Positions 1 through 6,218 of a stretch of 11,765 nucleotides of DNA are shown here, piece by piece. Both the position numbers and the translations under genes were made by a program. The stretch comes from GCA-2731375 sp964507245 (GTDB lineage Bacteria; Pseudomonadota; Alphaproteobacteria; GCA-2731375). The notes beneath the pieces are model-generated. The model was not told the origin of the DNA, did no database searches, and worked only from the letters and a program-made list of their open reading frames with translations. The stretch lies in the NCBI GenBank assembly GCA_964507245.1, contig CAZDQC010000111.1:1-11765 (forward strand). Direction: 5' to 3'. Every line of letters begins with the position of its first letter. Within the stretch, counting starts at the first letter, position 1.

Positions 1-2
1 TT

Positions 3-79
3 TGGTGGCTCCTCCCAGACTCGAACTGGGGACACCGGGATTATGATTCCCGTGCTCTAACCAACTGAGCTAAGGAGCC
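3..79 (-). tRNA. tRNA with CAU anticodon (elongator Met or Ile2)
   Basis: The minus strand folds as a complete cloverleaf with an encoded 3' CCA (positions 5-3). The 7-bp acceptor stem pairs 73-79 with 7-13, the T-arm is 14-30, and the anticodon stem CGGGA/TCCCG encloses the loop ATCATAA, giving anticodon CAT at 45-43. G1 pairs with C72, and the anticodon stem closes with A-T, so the initiator hallmarks (1x72 mismatch and three G-C pairs next to the loop) are absent. CAU elongator tRNAs are either tRNA-Met or the lysidine-modified tRNA-Ile2; the acceptor-stem start GGCTCCTTAGC resembles Ile2 genes, but I cannot settle this by eye. It is divergent from pdxH and has its own sigma70-like promoter. 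Confidence 0.95.
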
Positions 80-91
80 GATGAGAAGGGG

Positions 92-121
92 GGTATAGGG
101 TTCCCCCAGGCAAGCTGTCAA
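92..121 (-). promoter_or_regulatory. Predicted sigma70 promoter of the tRNA gene
   Basis: On the minus strand a perfect -35 box TTGACA (121-116) is followed by CTATAC or TATACC (98-92) at a spacing of 17 or 18 bases. Transcription would start a few bases before the tRNA 5' end at 79. The -35 box ends one base short of the first ATG of pdxH at 123, so the two divergent genes share very little space. The TATA core lies in a nearly symmetric GGGTATAGGG and could also act as a -10 for pdxH on the plus strand. Confidence 0.6.
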
Positions 122-122
122 G

Positions 123-758
123 ATGTCATCGACAGCCTGTCATCAGGCCATTAAATTGGCAGCCATGGCTGAGATTAACGATCCTATTACTCATTTCCAA
201 TCCTGGTTGTCGGAGGCGGAAAAGTCCGAGCCGAACGACCCGACGGCCGTGGCTCTGGCTACGGCAGACGGTAGCGGCAACCCTAATGTACGGATGGTAT
301 TGTTGAAGGGGGTAGATCAGGCTGGCTTTGTATTTTATACAAATTTCGAAAGTGCTAAAGGAAATGAGCTCGAAGCCAATCCCCAGGCGGCCTTGTGTTT
401 TCACTGGAAGTCCCTGCGCCGTCAAGTGCGCGTTCAGGGCCAGATCGTGGTGGTCACGGATCAAGAGGCCGACGACTATTTTGCATCCCGCGCCAAGGAT
501 AGTCAGATCGGCGCCTGGGCCAGCCAGCAATCCCGGCCCCTAGAGGACCGGTTCGCTCTGGAAAAGGCGGTGGCGCGTTATGCCGCCAAGCATGTCCTGG
601 GCGTCGTGCCGCGTCCACCCCACTGGTCCGGTTACCGCCTTGTGCACCAAAAAATCGAATTTTGGACCGACAAACCCTTCCGACTGCACGACAGGGAAGT
701 GTTCTACCGCGATGTCAATAGTGATAGTGGTTGGCGAACGGAGAAGCTTTATCCCTAA
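123..758 (+). CDS. pdxH: Pyridoxamine/pyridoxine 5'-phosphate oxidase
   Basis: This cytosolic FMN enzyme oxidises pyridoxine or pyridoxamine 5'-phosphate to pyridoxal 5'-phosphate, the last step of vitamin B6 synthesis and salvage. The whole 211-residue frame matches the family: RMVLLKG at 57-63 and FVFYTN at 69-74 (FMN site), FHWKSLRRQVRVQG at 93-106, GAWASQQSRPL at 130-140, VPRPPHWSGYRL at 162-173, EFW at 179-181, and the substrate-binding RLHDR at 187-191, in which Arg and His match the E. coli active-site pair. The start is uncertain. Neither ATG 123 nor ATG 165 (Met15) has a clear Shine-Dalgarno; homologues usually begin close to the DPI..F..W segment, which favours 165, while 123 is the outermost start given here. 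It is monocistronic by position, divergent from the tRNA. Confidence 0.95.
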   Translation: MSSTACHQAIKLAAMAEINDPITHFQSWLSEAEKSEPNDPTAVALATADGSGNPNVRMVLLKGVDQAGFVFYTNFESAKGNELEANPQAALCFHWKSLRRQVRVQGQIVVVTDQEADDYFASRAKDSQIGAWASQQSRPLEDRFALEKAVARYAAKHVLGVVPRPPHWSGYRLVHQKIEFWTDKPFRLHDREVFYRDVNSDSGWRTEKLYP

Positions 759-1009
759 TTCTCAACCTTAGTTGACACTGGCCGCTCAAAGTATGGTCGT
801 GTAGGGTCGCCGCCGAACAAATCACCGGCCAACATCAGAAATCGGCCAGGCGGCCGCTCTACTACCCATCCGCTCAGGCACTTTGCAGGCCCACGACGAG
901 ATACAAAGGTATAGATACTAATCACTAAAAGATTGGAAATAGCTAACATGCAGCTGCCGATCCTGGTTTTAGGTATATAGTAGGCAAAAATGTTGGAGCA
1001 GTCGTCTTC

Positions 1010-1015
1010 AGAGGA
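1010..1015 (+). promoter_or_regulatory. Ribosome binding site of the CoA-transferase
   Basis: AGAGGA lies five bases before ATG 1021 and fixes that start. The 262-base gap upstream (759-1020) holds no gene I can support. A TATATAGT stretch at 974-981 could be a -10 box but has no convincing -35. Confidence 0.6.
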
Positions 1016-1020
1016 TTTTC

Positions 1021-2229
1021 ATGTCAGCGTCAGCCTACCCCTTGGATGGGATCACCGTCCTTGATTTTGGTCAAATCTATAACGGGCCTTATGCCTCGTT
1101 CATGCTGGCCATGTCCGGCGCTCGGGTGATCAAGATCGAGCCACCCCACGGAGAACCACTCCGTCGGCGCACCGTTGCCGATGGCGGTAGCGTTCCCCTG
1201 GCCATGTTAAACGCTAACAAAGAAGGCGTGACCTTGAACCTGAAACATGAGCGCGGACGCGAAACCCTTTGTAAAATGGTAAAGAAGGCGGACGTGCTGT
1301 TAGAAAATTTTGCACCTACGGTAATGACACGCCTCGGTGTCGGCCCTGAGGTTCTGATGGCCATCAATCCGGCACTGATCTATGCCTCCGGCTCCGGCTA
1401 TGGCTGGGAGGGCCCGAGGCGTGATGACCTGGCGATGGATCTGACAGTGCAGGCGGTGGGCGGTGTCATGCATGTCACGGGTTTCCCCGAAGGCCCGCCT
1501 GTCAAGGCCGGCCCCGCTATTTGCGATTTTATCACCGGCACGCACCTTTATGGTGCCGTGGTCACTGCCTTGTTCGAACGGACGCGTACCGGCAAGGGAC
1601 GGATGGTGGAAGTCTCCATGCTGGATTCTATCTTTCCTACTTTAGCCTCAAATTTGGGTATGTATTTTGGACAGAAACAAAAGGGCGGTGAGATCCTTAC
1701 CCGCACAGGCAATAAACATGGCGGCCTGTCGGTGGCGCCCTATAATGTTTATGCAGCCAAGGACGGCTATGTGGCCATCATCACCGTGCGGGAAGATCAT
1801 TGGCAAAATCTTCTGGTTGCGATGGGGCGGGAAGATTTAATGGATGACGAACGGTATCTGACTTCCGACGCCCGCGTGCTGCATATGGATGAAGTGGACG
1901 AGATTGTCGGCGCCTGGGTCGCTACGCTGACTAAATATGAGGCCGAGGCTGCGGCGCAAGAACACCATGTACCTACAGCTGCTGTGAGAGATTTGGAAGA
2001 AGTCGTCAACGATCCTCATTTGCACCAACGTGGTATGTTACGCTGGGTCGATCATCCGGTTGTTGGGCGCATCGCGGCCCCTCATAGCCCCATCCGAATA
2101 CAGGGAAACGAACCTATGGAACTGACCCTGAACCCTGAACTGGGCCAGGATAACGACCAGGTCTATGGCAAATGGCTGGGCTTAGATCCGGATGAAATTG
2201 CCAAACTGCGTGAAGCCGGAGCCATTTAG
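1021..2229 (+). CDS. CaiB/BaiF (family III) CoA-transferase
   Basis: Family III CoA-transferases move CoA from one acyl-CoA to another carboxylic acid without a ping-pong glutamyl intermediate. The 402-residue length is typical. The N-terminal block has ITVLDFGQIYNGPYA at 11-25 and GARVIKIEPPHG at 33-44. It is followed by DVLLENFAPTVMTRLGVG at 91-108 and a Tyr/Gly-rich YASGSGYGWEGPR at 121-133. The expected catalytic Asp is D169 in the segment ICDFITG, the same number as the catalytic Asp of formyl-CoA:oxalate CoA-transferase. RTRTGKGRMVEVSMLDS at 187-203 completes the family core. A good AGAGGA supports the start. The acyl substrate cannot be read from sequence; the neighbouring oxygenase and hydrolase genes suggest activation of a carboxylate produced during catabolism, which is inference. 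Confidence 0.93.
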   Translation: MSASAYPLDGITVLDFGQIYNGPYASFMLAMSGARVIKIEPPHGEPLRRRTVADGGSVPLAMLNANKEGVTLNLKHERGRETLCKMVKKADVLLENFAPTVMTRLGVGPEVLMAINPALIYASGSGYGWEGPRRDDLAMDLTVQAVGGVMHVTGFPEGPPVKAGPAICDFITGTHLYGAVVTALFERTRTGKGRMVEVSMLDSIFPTLASNLGMYFGQKQKGGEILTRTGNKHGGLSVAPYNVYAAKDGYVAIITVREDHWQNLLVAMGREDLMDDERYLTSDARVLHMDEVDEIVGAWVATLTKYEAEAAAQEHHVPTAAVRDLEEVVNDPHLHQRGMLRWVDHPVVGRIAAPHSPIRIQGNEPMELTLNPELGQDNDQVYGKWLGLDPDEIAKLREAGAI

Positions 2230-2259
2230 TCGAGTTTTGCATCCGGTAACGTCGACTAA
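2226..2259 (+). terminator. Hairpin overlapping the CoA-transferase stop codon
   Basis: TTAGTCGA (2226-2233) and TCGACTAA (2252-2259) form a perfect 8-bp inverted repeat. GTT (2234-2236) and AAC (2248-2250) extend the stem past a single bulged G2251. The stop codon TAG at 2227-2229 lies in the left arm. No T-run follows, so it is not a classical Rho-independent terminator; it may stabilise the 3' end or act with another factor. Confidence 0.4.
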
Positions 2260-2318
2260 TATACGCTCTACCAGACCATAAAATAGCAAAACAGTTCAAC
2301 GGCGATCCGGAGCGTATA
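2260..2318. repeat. 9-bp perfect inverted repeat
   Basis: TATACGCTC (2260-2268) is repeated in inverse orientation as GAGCGTATA (2310-2318), with 41 bases between the arms. It directly follows the hairpin at the CoA-transferase stop and precedes the MATE remnant. An inverted repeat this short at this distance can occur by chance in a window of this size, so no function is claimed. Confidence 0.35.
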
Positions 2319-2354
2319 CCAGCAGTCCATCCAATTCCTCCGTTGCACCGGAAT

Positions 2355-2600
2355 ATGGAACGTCTGCTGGAGGGAATTTTGCTCGAACCTTCATGCAGCT
2401 TGCTGCTTCGAACACCACGGCTTTTTTGATCGGTGGTGCTGTTGCCGTGGTATAGATCTGTTACGTGGGGCAGATCGGCACCCGAGCCCTCGCCGGTTTG
2501 GCCATGGGGTATTCAATGATCATACCGGTAATGGTGCTAAGGGCCGGTTTCCTAGGCGGGGCAATGGCGGCGGGCAGTTATGCGGAAGCAAAGCCGCTGA
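2355..2600 (+). pseudogene. Decayed 5' fragment of a MATE-family efflux transporter
   Basis: Translation from ATG 2355 gives MERLLEGIL. A shift of reading frame near 2381-2384 then continues as RTFMQLAASNTTAFLIGGAV, followed by a TAG stop at 2453-2455 and then, in the same frame, VGQIGTRALAGLAMGYSMII and a Gly/Ala-rich stretch ending near 2580. This matches the order of the first two helices of MATE (multidrug and toxin extrusion) proteins, where the usual pattern is a leader, R-T-[FL]-x-x-L-A-x-x-N, then VGxLGTxALAGLA and a GAMGG-like segment. Only about 80 of the usual 430-460 residues remain, with two disabling lesions, and the rest is missing where the convergent PhyH gene begins. An intact GTG-started frame at 2465 is a by-product of this remnant, not a gene. 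Confidence 0.7.
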
Positions 2601-2612
2601 GCTGGAAGCGCG

Positions 2613-3506
2613 TTACTGGGCTGCCTCTTCCTGTTGCAGCGCAAAGATCGAGGTATAACCCTTTGACCAATCTGGCGGATTTAGGCAAGGCTCGGGGTCG
2701 AAATGAATCCATTTCGCTCGGTTTCCCCGAATTATCTCGTCCGTATATTTGACGCCAGTCACGACACTGTCTGCCATGATTAGGGCATCGGCAGAGGCGT
2801 AGGAGTGCAGCAATAAAGGCCGGCTGCGGGATGAGTTGTTAGTCATGGAGCCGTGCAACATGCGGCAATTGTGAATGGTCACCGAACCCTTGGGGCCTTT
2901 CAGCCACACGGCATCCTCTAGGGGTAATTGCCCGCGATCCCGGTCGTTTAGCGCACCAACCCACTGGCCGTTATCGCCATAGAGGTCGTAGATCTTGCCT
3001 TTATGGCTGCGGGGCAATACGCCCATGGGTCCCATCTGATCGTCTACATTATCCATGTACAGACCGATGGTCAGGGGGGAATAATTGGTGTGGGGCCAGA
3101 ACTGAATATCCTGATGCCATTGTACTTCTTCGCCTCCGTCGGCCCATTTCATATTCAATTTGGAATGGTGGAATTTCACATTCGGGCCAACCAAGTCCTC
3201 TGCTAGATCGACAATGGGGCCGCGCAGGCCGAACTCTTCGTAAACTGGGTCCAGGCCTACGGGCTGGGAGATGCGGCGTAGACGTGGCTTTTCCGCCGTA
3301 TGGTTAGGCTCCAGATCAAATACCGTGTCCGATTTAGTCAGCGTCCGGCTCTGCTCAATAAGCCGGTTTGTCACGGTCCATAGACGGTCCAGCCAATCCT
3401 GACCAACGAAGCTTTCCAATTGAAGATAGCCATTCTCGAAATAGAACTCGCGTTGCCCTTGGCTCAAAACCTTGGGCTCATAAGAGAGAATTTCTTCTGG
3501 TTTCAT
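2613..3506 (-). CDS. PhyH-family Fe(II)/2-oxoglutarate-dependent oxygenase
   Basis: This is a phytanoyl-CoA dioxygenase family protein of 297 residues, a normal length. Such enzymes use Fe(II), O2 and 2-oxoglutarate to hydroxylate a substrate and release succinate and CO2. The iron triad is visible as H131-x-D133 in VQWHQDIQFWPH and H218 in CRMLHGSMTN. R227 or R229 shortly after the distal His is placed to bind the 2-oxoglutarate carboxylate. The N-terminus (LSQGQREFYFENGYLQLESF, 14-33) is the usual start of the family. AGGAA at 3518-3514 lies seven bases before the ATG. Family members hydroxylate very varied substrates (acyl-CoAs, halogenated or cyclic acids), so the substrate is unknown. 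It lies 170 bases downstream of the BenE-type transporter on the same strand and probably belongs to that transcription unit. Confidence 0.92.
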   Translation of the reverse strand: MKPEEILSYEPKVLSQGQREFYFENGYLQLESFVGQDWLDRLWTVTNRLIEQSRTLTKSDTVFDLEPNHTAEKPRLRRISQPVGLDPVYEEFGLRGPIVDLAEDLVGPNVKFHHSKLNMKWADGGEEVQWHQDIQFWPHTNYSPLTIGLYMDNVDDQMGPMGVLPRSHKGKIYDLYGDNGQWVGALNDRDRGQLPLEDAVWLKGPKGSVTIHNCRMLHGSMTNNSSRSRPLLLHSYASADALIMADSVVTGVKYTDEIIRGNRAKWIHFDPEPCLNPPDWSKGYTSIFALQQEEAAQ

Positions 3507-3516
3507 AAGAAAATTC

Positions 3517-3669
3517 CTACAGTGTCGCGCTCAGGGTATTGGCGGCAAAGATGCGCACAGTTTCATAGTCTGCTTTCCGTTGGCGGCCCGTAGCGGAATA
3601 TAGGTCCCTGGAACGCACTTTGGAACCTTGTAACCGGTAAACCACCCAATTTTTGTGTACGGAAACCAA
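3517..3669 (-). CDS. Possible small ORF between the transporter and PhyH
   Basis: A 50-codon frame starts with TTG seven bases after the transporter stop (an alternative GTG at 3645 would give 42 residues). Its product would be positively charged (VYRLQGSKVRSRDLYSATG) and ends in VRIFAANTLSATL. The stop TAG at 3519-3517 merges with the AGGAA ribosome binding site of the PhyH gene, an arrangement also seen at the other same-strand junction near 10068. I recognise no family. The frame is open back into the transporter gene, so chance is possible, and a remnant of a longer gene is another option. Confidence 0.25.
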   Translation of the reverse strand: MVSVHKNWVVYRLQGSKVRSRDLYSATGRQRKADYETVRIFAANTLSATL

Positions 3670-3676
3670 TCGGAGC

Positions 3677-4894
3677 CTACGGCTTAGTCGGCCGGTTTAA
3701 CAGCAGGGTTGTGGCGTAGCCAAAGACAAGGCCCCAAAACGGCGCGCCAATATTCAGCACCGCAACTCCCGACAGGGTAACGATGAAGGTGACCAGAGCG
3801 CCCAAGGCATGGGGACTACTAAATGCTGTTGCGAAGGCGCTTTGTAGGACGGCAAGCATGGCTAGGCCTCCTAGTAGGTTGATGAACACCGCTGGCAGTA
3901 ACAATCCCAATCCCGTCGTGAAGGGAGCAAATAATCCAAAAATTATTGCCAGCAAGCCAAATAACATGCCTGCCACGTATCGGCATTCCTTGCTGCCGGA
4001 GGTATTGAGAATGGCATTGGCTGGTCCCGTGACGCAGGTCGGCACCGATCCGAAGACGCCATAGAGCAGGCTGCCAAAGCCACAGGCGACTGTCAGATTG
4101 TTTTCCGGCGGATCGTAACCAGCTTGGCGAAGGATGATGAACCCCTGGGCGTTCTGGGCGGCGATCACCGTTACGGCTAAGGGTACCATCAGTTCACCGA
4201 TTGCACGCAAGGTGAATTCTGGGATATAAATCTTTGGCTGGGCGAAGGCTAGGTTAGGAATTTGCACATCGCTCATCTGACCCGAAGAAATTATTATCGC
4301 CACGCCCGCCGCCAGGGCGCATAAAACTGGCGGAAGAACGCTTCCTAGGCGTGGGATCGCGGTAGGAATGGCAAAGGCCACTACCATGGCGATGGCCATC
4401 GCCGTAGCATCACTGAACGCCGTAATTATGTTTAGACCGAAGGGTAGAAAGACGCCGGCTACCATTGCCATGACGATGGGCATGGGAATAGCTGTCATGA
4501 TGCGGGATACCAAGCCTGTCATGCCTAAAAAGGCGATCAACAAGCCGCAGGCCAAACAGGCTCCAATCACCTCGGCTAAGCTGAGGTGCTGCAGGGCGCC
4601 ACCAACCAGCACGGCGCCGGGTATTGTCCACATGATAGCGATGGGCTGACGGAATAAATAGCTGAACGCCATGGTCAGTAAGCCGCCGATGGTAAATGCG
4701 GCGAAAACCCAGGAACTGACGTCGTCCGGATGCAAGCCGCCCTGACGGGCCACAGCGAAAATAATTGCGACTGGCCCTGAAATGGCAAACAGCCAGGCAA
4801 CCAGGGCGTTGACCAGATTGTGCCGGTCAATGCCCGCCGTTACCTCTCCTAGACCCGGCAAGGGCCGGGGTGGCGGCTTCAAGGATGCCAGCAT
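3677..4894 (-). CDS. benE: Benzoate/H+ symporter, BenE family
   Basis: This is an inner-membrane secondary transporter of 405 residues with about 12 hydrophobic segments, the usual size of the BenE family, which imports benzoate with protons. The N-terminus LVNALVAWLFAISGPVAIIF (27-46) is followed by the family-typical IMWTIPGAVLV at 88-98. The strongest signature is AQNAQGFIILRQAGYDPPENN at 246-266 followed by VPTCVTGPANAILNTSG at 284-300, where members usually have a GQNxQG...GYxPP motif followed by a conserved loop. Its ATG is immediately adjacent to the upstream TAG (TAGATG), so translation is probably coupled to the FAH hydrolase. The family call is firm. The substrate could be another aromatic or cyclic carboxylate, as neighbours do not include a benzoate dioxygenase or benzoate-CoA ligase. 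Confidence 0.85.
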   Translation of the reverse strand: MLASLKPPPRPLPGLGEVTAGIDRHNLVNALVAWLFAISGPVAIIFAVARQGGLHPDDVSSWVFAAFTIGGLLTMAFSYLFRQPIAIMWTIPGAVLVGGALQHLSLAEVIGACLACGLLIAFLGMTGLVSRIMTAIPMPIVMAMVAGVFLPFGLNIITAFSDATAMAIAMVVAFAIPTAIPRLGSVLPPVLCALAAGVAIIISSGQMSDVQIPNLAFAQPKIYIPEFTLRAIGELMVPLAVTVIAAQNAQGFIILRQAGYDPPENNLTVACGFGSLLYGVFGSVPTCVTGPANAILNTSGSKECRYVAGMLFGLLAIIFGLFAPFTTGLGLLLPAVFINLLGGLAMLAVLQSAFATAFSSPHALGALVTFIVTLSGVAVLNIGAPFWGLVFGYATTLLLNRPTKP

Positions 4895-5752
4895 CTACTC
4901 CGCGACGATGGGATTTGAAAGAATGCCGATACCTTCAATCTCGATCTCGCAGACATCGCCGTCTTTCATCCAGATATTAGGTGTCCGCGCAGAGCCGACG
5001 CCCGATGGTGTGCCCATTATGATGACATCGCCCGGGCACAAGGTCATGGCCTCGGACACAGTCGCAATGACGGTTTGGACGTCAAAGATATGTTGTTCCG
5101 TGTTCGAATCTTGCAGAGTTTCGCCATTTAGGCGGCATTGGATACGCAAGTTGTCGACGCTTTTTGGCAGTTCGTCCGGGGTAACTAGTTCCGGCCCAAA
5201 ACCGCCCGATGCGTCAAAGTTCTTGCCCATGGTCCATTGTGGTGACTTGAACTGATAGCTGCGGATAGAACCGTCATTGAAACAGGAATAACCCGCCACA
5301 TGATCCAACGCATCCGCATTTGAAATGTGTCGGCCACCCTTGCCGATGACTACGGCCAGTTCAGCCTCATAGTCGTAGTCCGACGCCGCTTTGGGCAGGA
5401 TCATCGGGCCGTTATGGGCTGCCATGGTGGTGGGTGCGCGCATAAAGATGATGGGATAGTCCGGTATGGCATTGCCTGTTTCTTCCGCGTGATCGCGATA
5501 ATTTAGGCCGCAGCACAGGATTTTAGGCGGATTTGTCACCAATGGCAGATAAGTGACGCTGTCTGCAGGGATTAGGGCGTCGTCCGTAGCTGATTGGGCC
5601 GCCCCGTTGGCTTGGCCTAATGCGTCTGCTGCTAACAACGCGGTCATGTCCTGGGGTAAATTCGCAGCGGCTTTCGACAGATCCACATAATTGTCGCCCT
5701 GGCGCACGCCAAGAATTTGATTGCCATTGTAGTTTAAGGTTGCAATTCGCAT
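4895..5752 (-). CDS. Fumarylacetoacetate hydrolase (FAH) family protein, copy 1
   Basis: A divalent-metal enzyme of 285 residues in the FAH superfamily, which cleaves C-C bonds or decarboxylates/isomerises beta-dicarbonyl acids such as fumarylpyruvate, fumarylacetoacetate or acylpyruvates. After an N-terminal domain, PPKILCCGLNYRDHAEETG (75-93) carries the His88/Glu91 lid dyad known from FAHD1-type enzymes. Metal ligands are E129 and E131 in YDYEAELAVVIGK and D160 in CFNDGSIR, with K177 in MGKNFD. MGTPSGVGSARTP closes the C-terminal signature. The first gene of its transcription unit, it is directly followed by the BenE-type transporter. A weak GGA or AAAGGA lies 8 to 12 bases before the ATG. 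Fumarylpyruvate-type or acylpyruvate hydrolysis in ring-cleavage catabolism is the likeliest role, by context. Confidence 0.92.
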   Translation of the reverse strand: MRIATLNYNGNQILGVRQGDNYVDLSKAAANLPQDMTALLAADALGQANGAAQSATDDALIPADSVTYLPLVTNPPKILCCGLNYRDHAEETGNAIPDYPIIFMRAPTTMAAHNGPMILPKAASDYDYEAELAVVIGKGGRHISNADALDHVAGYSCFNDGSIRSYQFKSPQWTMGKNFDASGGFGPELVTPDELPKSVDNLRIQCRLNGETLQDSNTEQHIFDVQTVIATVSEAMTLCPGDVIIMGTPSGVGSARTPNIWMKDGDVCEIEIEGIGILSNPIVAE

Positions 5753-6218
5753 TTTGTTGATCCGTCCTTTGCAATACCGTGTCGTTGGGAAAATTGTTGG
5801 GCCGCAACTTACGCTTTTGGTGGTGGAATGCCTAGGGGTTGGTTCCTATTAGGGTGAGTTAACGTCATACGGTCTATTTTGTCGTTTCCAATACATCAGA
5901 CGCTCAGCGACAGGGTTTCGATCTGGTCAGACCCTACGACTATGCCCAGTGTGCTATGCCGTGTTGGGAGGAACTGCCAGTTCATATAGGACTGTCTGGC
6001 TTTGATCCCACCCAAAAGGTTAGGAACGCCATCTTCTTCGACAAAGGTCTCCTGAGTTCCTAGTACGTGCCAATATTAGCGGAGATGGCGCACGATTTTG
6101 GGGATCCCGAAAACTCATTCGAGAAATCACGCAATAGCGCTCCCGCGTCTGCGTGCTGGACAGCACGGGGCTGCATGGTTCTAATGCCGGGCGGCAACTA
6201 ACGCCAGGAGGATTTAAT
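5753..6218. other. 466-base gap between divergent operons
   Basis: The region separates the minus-strand FAH/BenE operon from the plus-strand LLM oxidoreductase and should hold both promoters, but I see no convincing -35/-10 pair. It contains an imperfect hairpin, AGGGTTT (5912-5918) with AGACCCT (5929-5935), one G-U pair and a 10-base loop, which could be an operator or chance. A plus-strand frame is open from 5863 to the stop at 6061-6063 (66 codons, beginning RHTVYFVVSNTSD, including GFDLVRPYDYAQ) but has no start codon or ribosome site; it may be a gene relic. No RNA gene is recognised. Confidence 0.5.
6206..6211 (+). promoter_or_regulatory. Ribosome binding site deciding the LLM enzyme start
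   Basis: A full-consensus AGGAGG lies seven bases before ATG 6219. This selects 6219 over the in-frame ATG at 6153, whose extra 22 residues do not match the family. Confidence 0.85.

Noticed and set aside
772..797. TTGACA (772-777) with TATGGT (792-797) as a promoter for the CoA-transferase
   Set aside because: Spacing is 14 bases, too short for a sigma70 promoter, and it is over 200 bases from the gene.
755..949. 64-codon minus-strand frame downstream of pdxH
   Set aside because: Poor ribosome site spacing, no recognisable domain, and it overlaps the pdxH stop; nothing supports it over chance.
2465..2752. 95-codon plus-strand frame with membrane-like N-terminus
   Set aside because: Its first half is the MATE relic in frame after the internal stop, and its second half is antisense to the PhyH gene; not an intact gene.
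4368..5255. Plus-strand frames of 93 and 157 codons opposite the transporter and FAH copy 1
   Set aside because: Shadow frames created by codon bias of the minus-strand genes; sequences such as repeated Met/Ala/Ile mirror the transmembrane coding.
6153..6218. 22-residue N-terminal extension of the LLM enzyme
   Set aside because: The consensus AGGAGG before ATG 6219 and the family's usual N-terminus show that translation starts at 6219.
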